From Tubulanus polymorphus (Eukaryota > Nemertea > Palaeonemertea > Tubulaniformes > Tubulanidae), in the NCBI RefSeq assembly GCF_964204645.1, contig NC_134035.1, forward strand, positions 9,858,501-9,922,500: a stretch of 64,000 bases of DNA, read 5' to 3'. This document shows positions 48,601 to 61,494 of this stretch, in pieces; position 1 is the stretch's first letter; each line of letters begins with the position of its first letter. The position numbers were made by a program, and so were the translations under genes. The notes below the pieces were generated by a model. It was not told the origin of the DNA, made no database searches, and saw only the letters and a program-made list of their open reading frames with translations.

Positions 48601-51161
48601 TCCTGAGTTTTCCAGGTTTTTGGTAAAATTGGTCGAATTCCCCGAGTTTTCCCTGATTTTTTCTAGATTTTTCTGATTCATTCCCCGACCACCCAGGTTG
48701 AATATTCGATACCTGGTCAACAAATTCATGGAATGGTACATGGATTCTGATACAAACTTACTGATATTTTCAGCCATTTCTTTGAGCGAGGGAAACGAAG
48801 GCGAACGGAATCTTTGTTTGACGTCTTCATCTTCGTTTTTACTACGAACTATGAACGTTATTTTCACTTCGATTTCACCTCTGTACCGACCGTCCGATCT
48901 TTTACCGGGTTTCGGGAGCAGCAAATAACTTCTGGATAAAGAGAATGACGGCGGAATTTTACAAATCATGAGATTAGGAATGCAGAAACGATGAGGTGCC
49001 AGCACTGCTACTATGGCAAGTGAGGATTCACCGGGTATAATTTGCTAATGGTTAATAAGTTAACGCGCCGTACTTTTTCTTATACATTTCAACTAAAATC
49101 AACTTTTCTCCTTAGCAAATCAATTTCTAATTAAATCCATACGATACACTGAGTGAGAAAATCAATCTTACATCTATTTGATTACTTGTTCAATAGTATT
49201 CGAAGTTGGATGCATAAAAATCCAATTCAATGTTCACTTTTCAATGAACTGCAGTCAACCCCGCACTATACTGGCGTTGACTGTATATATAACGGAAGTA
49301 CTGTTGCGTTATCTGGTGTGTCCCACCGGTACCCCATTATCAACACGGTACTTACTTATTTTTCGACGATTTGTAAACCGGGAATTCGGCGAGTGGCACG
49401 TTCGCGTGGCCGAGAAATTCATCCGATCCGATAAACGTCCGATGGTAAATGTTGAGCTGAACCACTGACGATAAATCCGTTATTGGTCTGAATGAATGAG
49501 AAGGAAAAATATAGATTCAACAACAATCGCAAATCATTAGGCCTATAACATTCACGTCACAACACATGGGCTCGTTACTGATGTTTGGGGTGATTCAGTA
49601 GCTTGGATCATCGATTATCCAAGCAAGTACTTCTTTGTATAGGCCCAACAGATCGATCATCCCTCGATATGAGTTTTCAAGGAGTTTCAAAGGAGAAAAT
49701 TTCAAGAAGTATCTGCATCATTTTCATATCGTAATTACTGTAGACTCCTCCTAAATCAGTACTGTTTATTTCAATACACCGGATATTCTGTGGTTTTGAA
49801 AGCAAGTTATTATCCTATACACAACCTAAACTGGGTTTCTAATTCAGTCAATGCCTAAATGGCTGTAAAAAATCCTGGTATCAACTGCACCGACTTAGGC
49901 GTAGTCTACTGTACAACTAAAAACTAGACAAAAAGTTCTAATTGCCTATTTCTCAAAATTGAAAGGGTTTCCCTTTCGAGTTTCGGGCACATTGTTTAAA
50001 TTTTAAAGGAGATTCAAGTACCTATTTTCCATTTTGAAGGAGTTTTGAAGGAATCAAGGAGTCAAGGGGACCCTATTTATGTAGTTGCCGGGATAGGAAG
50101 AAGAATATCAAATTTTTCTGAGTAGTGGCGAGTTCGACCCCCATGTAGTAGGTCAAATGCTATTATCAGAAAAATAAAGTTCAGTTCATCTCATAGTAAC
50201 CAACAGTGTTGGAGTGCTTTTTGGTTCTGCCCCATCACGACAAGAGAGGACTCCGGTGTACCCTGGCTACCTAATACTCTAGACGGTTTCGACAATTAGG
50301 CCTACCAGGAAACTTCGACCAAGAGTATTCCACCTTCTGGAGGAGTATAATTGAATAGGGTAAACGAATAGTAGTCTGAATGCCCGACAGCGTAGTCTGA
50401 ATACCAGTCGTTGTTCAGGGTTCCACGTTGTTTGCGGGACGACGGCTACTGATTGGGTATTGAGGGGCAATATTTTAAAGAAGCGTCATGATGTACGGGT
50501 TCCCCATGAGAACGACGGCTAGATACTAGACTCAAGGCAGGAATAGCTAGGTGATACATACAGGTCACATTCTTCATTCCAAACAGGTTGATCAGTGCGT
50601 TCTATAACCGATGTACGATATTGCTCTTTGCCGAGTTGTATTGTCACATACGCGTCGTTTGTTCCTAGGTAAAAATCAAAAACCAAAATCATTCGCAAAT
50701 CATTGCCTGAATTACACATTTTCAAAGTCGTAACATTTTATATAGTGAAAGTTGCAATTTATTACCCCCTTTTCCGCGAATGATCAGATTCCTCGCCTGG
50801 ATAACTGAAATAAAAATAAAACAATACAGAGATATTTTCTGGCCACAATTTGAACGATATTTTCTTCTTGTTGATTTTGATGAGGTGAATAAGGAAACCA
50901 GAGATGTCAACAGAACTAAGTATAGTCAAAGACACTTGAACGAAGATGTAGCGACTTGATGAGCAGATCTGGGACGCAAGAATGATGACGATACTAGGAA
51001 CAGGGATTCACGATAGTCTGAAATTCACCAGTCGCTGTTATGGGTTCCCTGTTTGGGGAACAACAACTAGGTACTACACTTGTAGACTCGGTGTCACGAT
51101 TAACTGAATTGATATCCCACTTACCAGTAGGCCTAAGCTGAGCATGGGTCGGAGTCCACAT
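45635..51161 (-). CDS. RAB11FIP: Class I Rab11 family-interacting protein (C2 plus Rab-binding domain)
   Basis: Class I Rab11-FIPs recruit Rab11/Rab25 recycling endosomes; the C2 domain binds lipid. Eleven exons: 51125-51161, 50766-50804, 50562-50664, 49356-49487, 48762-48931, 48282-48379, 47922-48086, 47687-47765, 47049-47225, 46266-46441 and 45635-45790, giving 443 residues. The ATG at 51161 has an in-frame TAA two codons upstream. C2 domain (about 1-145): VIQARNLIIRGKGGTNDAYV, QPVWNEECDL, FIGSDEFLGHANVPL, YRGEIEVKITF. The middle is Ser/Lys rich and low complexity. The C-terminus has the Rab-binding helix LEDYIDMLLVRVISTTPKIL, matching the family LEDYIDNLLVRVMEETP block. No NPF motif was seen. 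Family A elements and a SINE lie in its introns. Orthology to FIP1, 2 or 5 cannot be decided. Confidence 0.93.
45880..46128. repeat. Miniature element, family A (reverse orientation)
   Basis: Ends aatcaggcggccactttta and gttagtggccaccctgaa; interior ccctgac...ttccctg. Located in the last intron of the Rab11-FIP gene. Confidence 0.6.
46615..46800 (-). mobile_element. tRNA-derived SINE
   Basis: On the minus strand, GGCGCATTGGCCGAGTGG is followed about 50 bp later by GGTTCAAACCC. These are near-consensus polymerase III A (46777-46787) and B (46724-46734) boxes of a serine/leucine-type tRNA. A body of about 100 bp follows and ends in an A-rich run near 46615. The head does not fold into a complete tRNA with matching ends, so this is a SINE rather than a tRNA gene. 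It sits in a Rab11-FIP intron. Confidence 0.75.
47334..47612. repeat. Miniature element, family A (reverse orientation)
   Basis: ttcagggtggccacttata at the left and cggtcaccctgaa at the right, with ttccctgacttttgac repeats inside. In a Rab11-FIP intron. Confidence 0.65.
48427..48696. repeat. Miniature element, family A
   Basis: gacagggtgctgccactttcc at the left, ccgaccacccaggt at the right, and the usual gagttttcc interior. In a Rab11-FIP intron, directly between two coding exons. Confidence 0.6.
49660..50085. repeat. Dispersed element, family B
   Basis: Outer markers are tttcaaggagtttcaaagga and ggaatcaaggagtcaagggg. Nested inside are inverted ends actgtagactcctcctaaat (49740) and acttaggcgtagtctactgt (49890-49912). 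In a Rab11-FIP intron. Confidence 0.65.
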
Positions 51162-52071
51162 TCTTTAAGTAGAATGATGAATTGAATATTGAAGAAACGA
51201 TGCCGGTTGTCGGTAATGAATAGAAGTTCAACGGTCGGTGTTGGCAGGATTCTCCTCAATCGAAAAAGATCAAACTGTCACGATCTCTTTTCATTTCATC
51301 TCTTTTCATTTCATTCGTGTTCCATTTTAATGGCAAAAGTCACTTTTGTTTCATAACATCTGCTGGGCCAAACTCGATCATTCTTTATGTTTTAAATAGC
51401 CTAGCAGCCAGAAATTCAACGAATTAGGCTTCCCTAAATAATTAACAATCAACAAAATGCATTGAATTGGGATTCTCCAGGTCTGATAAAAATCCAGCGA
51501 CCGTGATTTAGGAATATCAAAATCTTCATTGTTCTTTTTGTCGTAGCGTTCCTAATCATTTCTTATTTGTATCACTGTTATTAATCTATTTATTGCCCTT
51601 AGAAAATACGTTCCTTGTAATCATCAACACATTAATAAAATTCAATTTAAATTGTAGTCCTGGGACCGTGATTTAGGTAAAGTCTCCACACGGCGCATCG
51701 GGGACTCAGAGCCGCTGCGCACTAATGGCGACGAATTTCTCTCCGGTTGTTGCCATTTTTCCGATCAAATATCTCGCCCTTTCCTGCGACCTCGCTGAAC
51801 TGATCCCTTCGGACTGATCATCGCCAGCTGCTCGAGTCAGTGGACAGGTAGTTGATTAACTAATTAATCCGTTAATTGATGAAGCAACGTCGTTAATTAG
51901 TGGCGACAGCTGGCTGCTCCGACGAGAATCGATCGAACCCGGAAGTAAACAGATTTTTGGCTTCTGTTGATTTTTATGCCGTTTGTTGTCGGTTGAAAGA
52001 AATTTCACTTTACAAAACTGAAAGCGTGTTCGATTTGTCCTGTGATTAATTAGCCTGCGCGCATTGTTAAC
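51162..52071. promoter_or_regulatory. Divergent promoter region between the Rab11-FIP and DNAJC5 genes
   Basis: The start codons are 910 bp apart and point away from each other. The right part (about 51680-51960) is more GC-rich and lacks a TATA box. Shared regulation is inferred from geometry only. Confidence 0.35.
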
Positions 52072-55000
52072 ATGGCGTCAAGAAGAGGACGCACGATGTC
52101 GTAAGTATGAAAAACCTGAAGCTGAAGGCTGGGCGTGTTTTCTGGTTTAGGGTCACTGGTATAGCTCATCGTTCTGGGGCCTCCAATCACAGTTTTCAAT
52201 CATATGATAACAGCACAAAGGGTTAGCTATATATGCGGAGTGGGCCATGTAAAAAAAAATTAGTTGATTCAGTGCCTTCTCATCTCAATTTAGCGGCTGC
52301 CTGAAGTTTTTTTACATTTGAAATAAGATATAAAACTGCGGATAAGAAATGACACTAACAACATTTCATTTATATACACAAAATTCATCTATCTGCTATC
52401 AAACATGTAAAACACTTGAAACATAATCATTATATAGACATATACAGATACATGGTACTATTGATTATTGAAAGCTAGTTCCGACACATGTTGACCCATT
52501 TTCTGAAAATTCAGAATTTTCTGAAAAAGGAAAATTTCATTTAGAGACAAGATAGGGGTCATGCTAGTCAATAACTCGTCTGTGGTTTAGTTTCACGTCG
52601 GATATTTTCACCCATCCGATTATAAAAGCTTACCACCAACGATAGGTAACTAACTAGGGTCATGATGCTAGTCCCCGTATATCATTAAAGCTTGGTGGAA
52701 TATTTCATATAAAAAATAAATCTCCCTCTTCGATGATTTTTTCACAACTTCTGATGAGAATCAAGTAATTAATTTTGTATGGCCTATGGTTTTGTACCTA
52801 ACCTAACCATAACACTATTCTCTGATAACGCTAGTTCCACGGCGGGAAAGGTGATCCAAACTGCGGTTAGACCGCATATATGCTATGATAAATCCTCCCT
52901 TGGTACGGATTCAAACCTGATCTGATAGTATTGCACGAATCCCTGGCAGCTTAGCCGCGATCACACGAGTATTTTTGATCCGGGCCAAATTTGGCCCGAA
53001 ACAACTGTTCACACGGGTGCCAAATGGGCCCGGCCAAAAACGGACCAGGCCCGAGCCAAATTTTAGCACCAGACAAATGATTGCGTTTGAATTGCAACTG
53101 TTTCCGGAAATGATCCACTTCACTTTGTTTGAGCATTGTTTAGTATTGAGTGAATGGTTTGTGTGTGAACGCGCTCTCTAATTAGGCACGGGCCAAATTT
53201 GGCCCGAGTCTAATCCGTGCCAATTTGGCCCGGGCCAAATCGTGTCCATGTGATCGCGGCTATTGACACAATTAGGTTGACGTATGTAATCACTGAGGCA
53301 AATCACGATTAGCTTTAAATGGTTGCAAATACTTACGTTCTTCTCTGTATGAACGAACTGCATAAAAAACTGGAAATACGAAAAAAACTGTACTGTTAAT
53401 CTAAATCATGTAATCACGTAATTTCTAGCACATCTGGACTCAGTTTATATGAGCAGTTAGGATTACAAAAAGGAGCGACTCCCGATGAAATAAAGAAAGC
53501 GTACAGAAAGGTAACGTTGAACCGTCATTCTTGTCGATACTGTGAATCGTAGCTTTAATCGAGTAAATTAACAATGAATAATAGAACTCAATTCTGATTA
53601 CTTTTTGTCATTACAGTTGGCTTTGAAGCTGCATCCGGATAAGAACTTGGATAATCCTGATGTTGCTGAAAAAGTAAGTCAAGAATTGCAAGTAAAATGT
53701 TAGAATGCTATTTATTGGTCCCACTTCTTTGCAAAAAGTGCCATGTGAAAATAACAATACAGCGTAACCTTATGTTGGAATGACTTCGGTTGTATCAATT
53801 TATCAAAGGAGAAACCTAGAATATCATCCTGAATTAGAACAATTTCAATCATATATAATGAATTATAGGTAAGACCTATATTGGGCATTCTTCTGGTCCC
53901 CTTGAGCCAGTTGCGCGGATGTGGCTTAAGTCCCAATCACGTGGTTTCGAATGTTGAAACTGGATGCAAGTTGTAAGATTGCCCACAGAAGCAAGATGGT
54001 TTTGTTCAGGGTCCCTCCTTGATTCCTTAAAAACTCCTTGTAAACCGGAATTAATTTTAAAGGTGCTTGAAACTCCTTCAATTCGAGCAAAATTCCCAAA
54101 ACACCTTTAAAACAAATTCTTTCAATTTTGAAAAATAGGCAACTAGAAATGTTTGTTGTCATACAGACATCTGCACCTAAATCAGTACAGTGTAACTAGA
54201 ATTTTTTTAAACATGGGCGGTTACCAAATTGGAAACCTGGTTTGTTGGTGTAAAGAATACAAATTAGCTTACAAAACCACTAAATAAACAGTACTGATTT
54301 TGGGGGAGTCTACAGTTATTGGGATATGAAAGTGATGCAGATACTTCCTTGAAGTATGAAATTTTCTCTAAGAAAAAAAATAAACTTCATCAGAAAAACA
54401 AAAATATCCTAACTGGGTAATAATGATATACAATAATACAGTAAATATTAGAAATATAGATATTACTGAGGAGGGTTGCGGACAGGAACTATGAGTTCGA
54501 AAACTGTCAGAAAATAAATAGTTACATCCATCCACTGTAGGATTTGTTTATTTACTTTGAATATTGAGATTTATATCTGTTTAAAATTCCATCTTTCATT
54601 TTATTTCAGTTCAAGGAAATCAACTACGCGAATTCAGTGCTGAGCGACTCGACGAAAAGAGGAATTTACGATCAATACGGTTCACTAGGTTTATACGTGG
54701 CTGAACAGTTCGGCGAAGAAAATGTCAACACGTATTTCGTTTTAACGAGTGGTTGGTGTAAGGTATGGACAATGTTTTCGAGGCGTAGTTCGTTCGCGAG
54801 TGCTATGTTCAAACTTCCTAGCGATAGATTAGATGGAAGTTTTACGAGCGACTCTTGAAAATCTACTTAAACTCTTTGCGAAGTAATCATTATAGATTAT
54901 GATAACCGTCGTTGCCTGAGATAGTAGTACAAATAGATCCAACTAGATTGAACTTTACCCGATAGATGGCGACGCTGTCAATATCTAAGTGACATCTAGT

Positions 55001-56788
55001 ACAGCCGGGTAACAGTTGTACGGTAATATGAAATCCCACAAGAATCTGAAATGTTTTCTTTAGCTTTAGTTTATTCATAATTTCAACTGTTTCCTAATAA
55101 TCATCATAGTTGAAATGTCGAGATAAACTACTCGCTCGTTTTATATACTCAATAGTATGGACAGATTTCTCAAGTTGCACTGCCCATATTGGTCAGGTTA
55201 GAATATTACGCGTGCAAACAGCAGACCTTACCCGGGTCAATTGTCCTGGGTCCAGTTCCACAGTTCTGAGTTAAGATTTGACTCTGGGTTAAAACATTGA
55301 AAATGAACTAACTTTAACTCAGAGTTAACTCTAACTCACAACTGTGGAACTGGGTCCTGGATGATATGTTACAAATTTTCTTATTCAAATTCACGTGATA
55401 ACGACCAATCTCTGCTGCCCCGGAATTCATCTCTACCTCGCAGATAATTAATTGGTCACGCCGGGTCTGAGGCAGGCGGAGTCTACTGTAACGGTTGCGC
55501 ATAAACTTGTAAAATCGAAACCGGACGCGTATCGACAATAATGATCTGTAATTCAACGATTTTGTTTTCCGTCGTTATTTTTTCAGGCGTTGTTCATTTT
55601 CTGCGGAGTCATCACCGGTTGTTACCTTTGTTGTTGTTTCTGTTGTTGTTGTAACTTCTGCTGCGGCAAGTGTAAACCGCGGCCACCCGAGGATGATATG
55701 GACCAGTATGCGAACTTACACGTAAGTGGGGTAAATGTCACTTAGAAATTCACTATTTCATTAACTATTTTTTAAAGATTTTTGTCAATATTGAAGTTCA
55801 CCCTTAAAATAGACCGCTGCTTAATCCGGATCAGTTTAGTCTGGATTTTGATATTTGGTCGGAGATAATTTGGCGCTGGCACGTACCAGATCTAAGTCGA
55901 ATTTCAATTTGGCCCGTGACTGATAAAAGAGCCTGTTGCGCAATATCACTCAAACTCATTGCTACAATGCCATCAAAATGATGCTGTGGCAAGCATGGAA
56001 TAATTTGACCCATGCTAAAATTGCCAGTGTCGACCAGGAATGGACCCATTTAGCAGTCTAGTCGGTTGGCTCAGGTCTTATCTAGCATTAGCCAACTTAT
56101 TAATTTCATCGGTGCCAAATGATCCTGGTTAAGCATGGTTAACCATATTTGTTGTTAATTCACTTGCACTAGAAATAGCGATTACATTTTATTCCATCAA
56201 CACGGTAGCCACTTACCTGGAAATCAGGGGAAAGTCAGGGAAACTTGTTGAGATTGCTAGATCAGTTTCCATCTATGTCTTAGCAGTTTGAGTCGGGGAA
56301 AACAATGTGCATGTCAGGGAATAGTCAATGGAAAGCTGGTCAAATAAACGTGGCCACCCTGATTAAATCCGCCCTCCAGAATTCCACCACAAACATTGAA
56401 TTAGAATTAAAATTTCTCCAATTGCTTAGTGTTTATAATTTTTCCTGTTAGTTCCATCTTAATTTTCGATCTATTTAGTCACAAAAAAAGGTACCCTTCG
56501 CCTACTGATTTTCTCCTTTGTACGCCGATTGATTGAATGACGGCCGTATTTCGGCCTTATTCGATGTGAATGTTGTTGGCGTAATTCAAAGAAACGGAAC
56601 TGATTTCTAATTTGTAGGAAGAGTACAGCTCAGCCTCGTCGCCGGAAGGTGAGACCGCACCGGTAACAACGCAACCAAAAGCCACACCTATGCCAGCGCC
56701 ATCTAGCAACGTAACCGAAACCACTGGATTGAACATGGACGGCAAACCAACGTACGGTGTCCCAGATCCAAATGTCGTCTCGCAATAA
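52072..56788 (+). CDS. DNAJC5: Cysteine-string protein (DNAJC5)
   Basis: Vesicle-anchored J-domain co-chaperone that works with HSC70 to keep SNAP-25 and other presynaptic proteins folded. Six exons: 52072-52100, 53429-53510, 53617-53673, 54610-54762, 55587-55721 and 56618-56788, giving 208 residues (human 198). The J domain contains [20 protein letters not shown] and the HPD triad at residues 43-45, then [20 protein letters not shown], the family signature linker. Residues 113-136 form the palmitoylated cysteine string, 12 cysteines within 24 residues ([18 protein letters not shown]). The C-terminal tail (about 150-208) is Ser/Thr/Pro rich and divergent, as in other invertebrates. Introns carry a MITE at 52952-53262 and families A, B and C. 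Confidence 0.97.
52952..53262. repeat. 311-bp MITE with TAGCCGCGATCACA ends
   Basis: The left end TAGCCGCGATCACACGAG and the right end tgtgatcgcggcta are inverted copies. The inner gggccaaatttggccc motif occurs several times in both orientations. In intron 1 of DNAJC5. Confidence 0.85.
54005..54370. repeat. Dispersed element, family B
   Basis: Starts gtccctccttgattcctta and contains ggtgcttgaaactcctt and gtctacag...ttgggatatgaaagtgatgcag. In a DNAJC5 intron. Confidence 0.6.
55246..55358. repeat. Palindromic element, family C
   Basis: ctgggtccagttccacagttc and gaactgtggaactgggtcctgg-type ends (inverted), with aactcagagttaactc in the middle. In a DNAJC5 intron. Confidence 0.8.
56203..56361. 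repeat. Miniature element, family A (short copy)
   Basis: acggtagccacttacctgg at the left and aacgtggccaccctgat at the right, with gaaatcaggggaaagtcagg inside. In the last DNAJC5 intron. Confidence 0.6.
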
Positions 56789-56923
56789 AAAATCTCCATT
56801 CAGTACTAGACTTTATATCATGTTACCCCGGCAAAGTTAATATCGTTTTTCAACATTATCTCAGCTGTGAACTGTATTTCCTCTATTTATATTGTTCTCG
56901 ACGTCTGTTTAAACAGATTGGGA

Positions 56924-57041
56924 TCATTCATTTATTACATACCCTTAAAATTTTTCAACCCCCTCGAGCAATTGCGTACTGTAAATTACAGTACGCAATT
57001 GCCCTGACCCCTCCCCTAATGCGTACGTAATAAATGAATGA
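56924..57041. repeat. Miniature element around a perfect 35-bp palindrome
   Basis: The centre 56968-57002 is a perfect palindrome (gcaattgcgtactgtaa and its inverse). The outer ends cattcatttattac and gtaataaatgaatg are also inverted. About 136 bp after the DNAJC5 stop, so possibly in its 3' UTR. Confidence 0.85.
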
Positions 57042-57745
57042 CCTCATGGTGTGAAATGAAGAAGTCCAAACCCGTAGCGTGACAAAATCTGCAGGTTCGG
57101 GGCTCGTAAACGCGTGGTTCGTGGAGCATGTTTTTTTTGTGTGTGTGTTACTTGATCATGGGCGCAATACAATATAAGTCTGCCTGCAACTGATATATAA
57201 GACAGCAGTCTGCTGCGCAAGATTTAGATTTTATTGTATGAAAATGCACTGAAATTTCAAAATTGTCCAGACCCTTGTTTTGGCTGCATGGATTTGCTCC
57301 ATTTTCAGTACGCTTGCCCATTTCATTTCTTCGTGCTCTGGTCAAAGTCTGGATCTGCTCCTGCCTCGCCACGCTACGGGTCTTCAAACAAACTAGCGCC
57401 ACCGAGTTCATTCGTAGCAGGGTATATAATAATAGCATGTATTTGAAAATCATGGTCAATCATAGCGTGCTGTATGATAACATGTATTTTAAGATCGTGG
57501 TCAATCATTCGGTTTACTTTGCTTGACTACACTACACCTTCACTACTACATCCATCGACCCTCGGCAGATGTGCAAACCTGATCGCATTGTTTGTGTCCC
57601 TGCCGAGACGGAGGATGAATTTAGTTATGGTATAAACGATATACAGAGAATTCAATTTCAATATAAGGGGAAATATGAAGTCCGAAAAGTTTCCTTAAAG
57701 GTAATAATTTATTGATTCGACGAAGTTTCGACTATAATGTTATGA

Positions 57746-57748
<3 letters not shown>

Positions 57749-57828
<80 letters not shown>
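57749..57828. repeat. (AT)n microsatellite, about 80 bp
   Basis: Uninterrupted alternating AT. Confidence 0.98.
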
Positions 57829-57830
<2 letters not shown>

Positions 57831-57877
57831 ATGGTTATATCTCATATTCTGTCAACTCGGCATTTCAGAAGATGACT

Positions 57878-58052
57878 ACAGTGGAACCTCGTTACAACGA
57901 ACTTCACGGGACCAGGAAATCTGTTCGTTATAACCGATAGTTCGTTATATCCAGTATGAAATCAATCAAATTTTCTTACTTTGGACAAAATTCTTCATTT
58001 GCTAGACCTGATGAATCATTGTATCCGAGTCCGTTGTTGTAACGAGGTTCCT
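57878..58052. repeat. Pogo/Tigger-like MITE
   Basis: Left end acagtggaacctcgttacaa and right end ttgttgtaacgaggttcc are inverted. This CAGTGGAACCTCGTTA-type terminus is typical of Tc1/mariner-superfamily pogo elements. Only about 175 bp long, no transposase. Confidence 0.75.
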
Positions 58053-58184
58053 CAGGTTATAGTCAAAACATCGAATCGATAGATTATTAGCTAAAAAGGA
58101 TACTTCTCGGACTTCATCTTTCTCGTTATTACCAGTGTGCGGTATTCTCTAAATCTCGTCACGGGACATGGTGTTTCACTGATC

Positions 58185-58351
<167 letters not shown>

Positions 58352-61300
58352 AACGATACAATTGCCGCGGTAACATTCGTCACAGTTCTAGTCAATTATT
58401 GTTAATCTTATATTCACCTCCTCGGTATTAGTCGTTTCGACATCATCATCAGACTTAATGGTCCCGGTTATGATGTTAGCATCGTTGAAAACACTGATCG
58501 GTGTTGTTTTTCGTTTTCGGATTCTCGATTAAAATCCGCATCATCGATATTCGCGCCGCGCGGGGATATTTTCTCTACGCCCGGGAATTATAACCGAGTT
58601 TACTTTTTGGTCCTGATGACAGTATTTTTTAGATCCATCATCATTATCGATAGGAAAATTCGTAAATTCTAGTCTTGTTAAGATTGTGGATTTGTTTTTC
58701 TTTTTCGACTATAGCGTCATCGTTGTCGTCGTCCTGGGCCCGGTTTCACGAAAGAAAGAACGTTCACGTGTCTAAAAACGATTTGTAGTCCTTACTCTAG
58801 TCCTTACTTTATGCCTGTTTAGCGTGCGTGGCAAGAATGTGCTAGGTTCAAGTTCAAAGTTCAAATTCATTTCAACGTCAAAATTTATTTCATGTCCGTT
58901 CGCTATTGCAGGTACAAGGTTTGACTGTATAGTAACTGAACGCGCTCAAATCGAATTTTTTCAACTGTTTTCATGGAACCGTGAGTCCCGACGACATTAC
59001 AACACTCGTTTATTATTATATATCTATATATAAAAACTTGAATTACGAGGATTGTGAATGAAAAGCGGTTTTACTGTTGTTCGTCGTCTTACATGTCATC
59101 CTCTGTGCGTGTGTATATATATATATATATCTATATATCGATAGCATGCTCCGTTCTTTCATCTGGTCGGTAGAACACGTAATAGAATAAACTATATACT
59201 CATTTCAAAACTAGGTATAGAATTCATCGCGTTATTATCGTCGTGTTAGAAACAATTCCAACCGTCTCATATTTACCCGGTATATTACACCTTAGGTTGT
59301 CGCTAAAAGAACCGAATTCGTTACTTATACTAAAATGATTAGCGCTTCTAAAGATTATTCAAATTGACGGATGAACCGCTCCTAAATTCGCTTTCGTCCG
59401 ATGCTGGAATTTTGTCACATAGGTGCCTTAGATCGCGCGGATCCTGCGGCACGATTTCTGAGGGATTTAAACAAATCACGATTAGTTAGTCATCGTCATG
59501 ACATTCAAGTTCTTAATATCGATCATCGCTTTCATTGCTCCTGATGATGATGGATACAGTGTCTACGAATAAGGCCCATCACGCGCGGCGATGTACGTCA
59601 CGAACTATTTTTGAATCACCATTATTTATCACGTCATTTCCCATCTATTTCAATATGATTTTTCATCTGTGATATTTTTATTAGATTTTTTGTTGTTGTT
59701 GTTGCGAATGTTACTTGTTAGTACAGTGTTACTGCGTCCGTGCCTGCTTGGAGTGATTACTCCAAGGTGCCTGTTAATGCCTTAGCACGGCCTTCTTAAT
59801 GACTAGTGTTTGACTAATAGAAATTCGACGAATGAATCTTCACGTGTTAGGATACTCGAGAAAGTTTACTTGAAATCTGGTTTATTAAAAGGTTACAAAT
59901 TCTATTGAAACCTCTTTATCGGTGAACTTGGATTCAATGTATTCTCATGTAGGACCAAGTTCCACAGAAACTAACCTACAGTATAGACTCTGCTCCAGTC
60001 GCAGTTGTGCCTTGGAGTTAACTTTTGAGTGGAAATTAATTCATTTTCGACGAGTTAAATCCGAGCCAAATCTTAACCTACGTCTGTCGTACTGGATCCT
60101 GGATCGAAATTTTAGATATTCATAAAGAGTTGCGTCCAGCTCGCAATTTTGGAACCGGGTCTATGATCGTGTTTAGAACTGGGTCCTGGATAACGCGTCA
60201 TTGGACTTTTACTTAAAATGTCTTGGTCATGCCTCGAGTTTATACGTCCAAGGTTCTACGGTTCGAATGCAATATCGTAAAAAAACTCTGAAAAATGATA
60301 AAATTTTGGCTAGAAATAAACAAAGATTGATACATTGTTTCTCATTTCTGCTCAGCTTCAAAGTTGACCCGGCCGACCGCCTATCTACCCTGTAGGCCTA
60401 CATTGGGCTACTTTTTAAAATCATGATCAAGCTAACAATAACAGACCCGGCAGTGTTATAAGAATGTACTGATTACGAATTTTATTCCAGTTTAAAAATG
60501 AGCCGGCCAATTAGGAGAAACAAGGTATCATTTTATTTTAGCCTTGGGCCCTCTCTATCTTCGCCTGATAATCAGGCACCTCAACGATCATCTCCCTAAC
60601 ACCTGTACTGTACACAATTAAGTGGGTATGTAATAGAGGGCACGGTAGTTACTGTTTTTGTTTTGTTTTCAGTTGTAACGAAGAGAAATGGTAGAATAGA
60701 AAATGTGTCGCTTGTATCTTAGAAGACGTGTTTGAAAACAAAAAAAATAATAGCTGTACAAGTACTTAAATCGATAAGAATGTAATATTGTGTCGTGTGG
60801 CGATACGGAGGGGTTACTGAATGGGTGTATCTGCGCGCGCGCGTGTGTGTTTGTTTTCAAGATCATGTTTAAACTGGCAACGAAGCATTCCATTTTACAT
60901 TTCTCGCTATAGTTTGAACAGCTATCGTTTTGAATATTAGACCTCTTTTATGTATACGGTCTCTGAAACAATATCGCATCACGTTTAATTAAGTGGTTTC
61001 AATCTAAATATTGGCACCAACTCCGCAGTAGCAGCTGAAACTTAGATTTATTATATAGTTGAAACTCTGACGCTGGGCACCGTCGTGTAGTTGACGACGG
61101 TACCGATTACAACTGCACGAACGAAATTCTAGTTTATATCGAATAAATGAAATTCGGAAACAAGAGTGCGGATTTTCCACGTATTTTGACGTCTGTCCGG
61201 CCTGTGTAGGAGAAAACGTTCAATTTTGGCGTCCCCTTCGAATCCGAAGGCTTCAGGCTCTCGCTTTAAAAACAGCGTTGGTGGATCTTTGCTTGATCAG

Positions 61301-61494
61301 ACCATATAGATCAATTTATTATGTGTATATGATAATGTCTAATAATAATTTGTGATCCATCCCGACGAGTTCCACACTTGTCTTGTGGTCCTTAGATTTT
61401 CGAATCGTAATAGGCTACGCGAAAATGCCCTGGTTTCTCGCGAATTCATAATCTCGCGCGGAAAACAGCCTTTAGAAAGAGTGTACGTATGAAT

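Noticed and set aside
57148-57526. Overlapping short frames on both strands after DNAJC5
   Set aside because: No conserved motif, no start context and no exon borders; likely 3' UTR or repeat.
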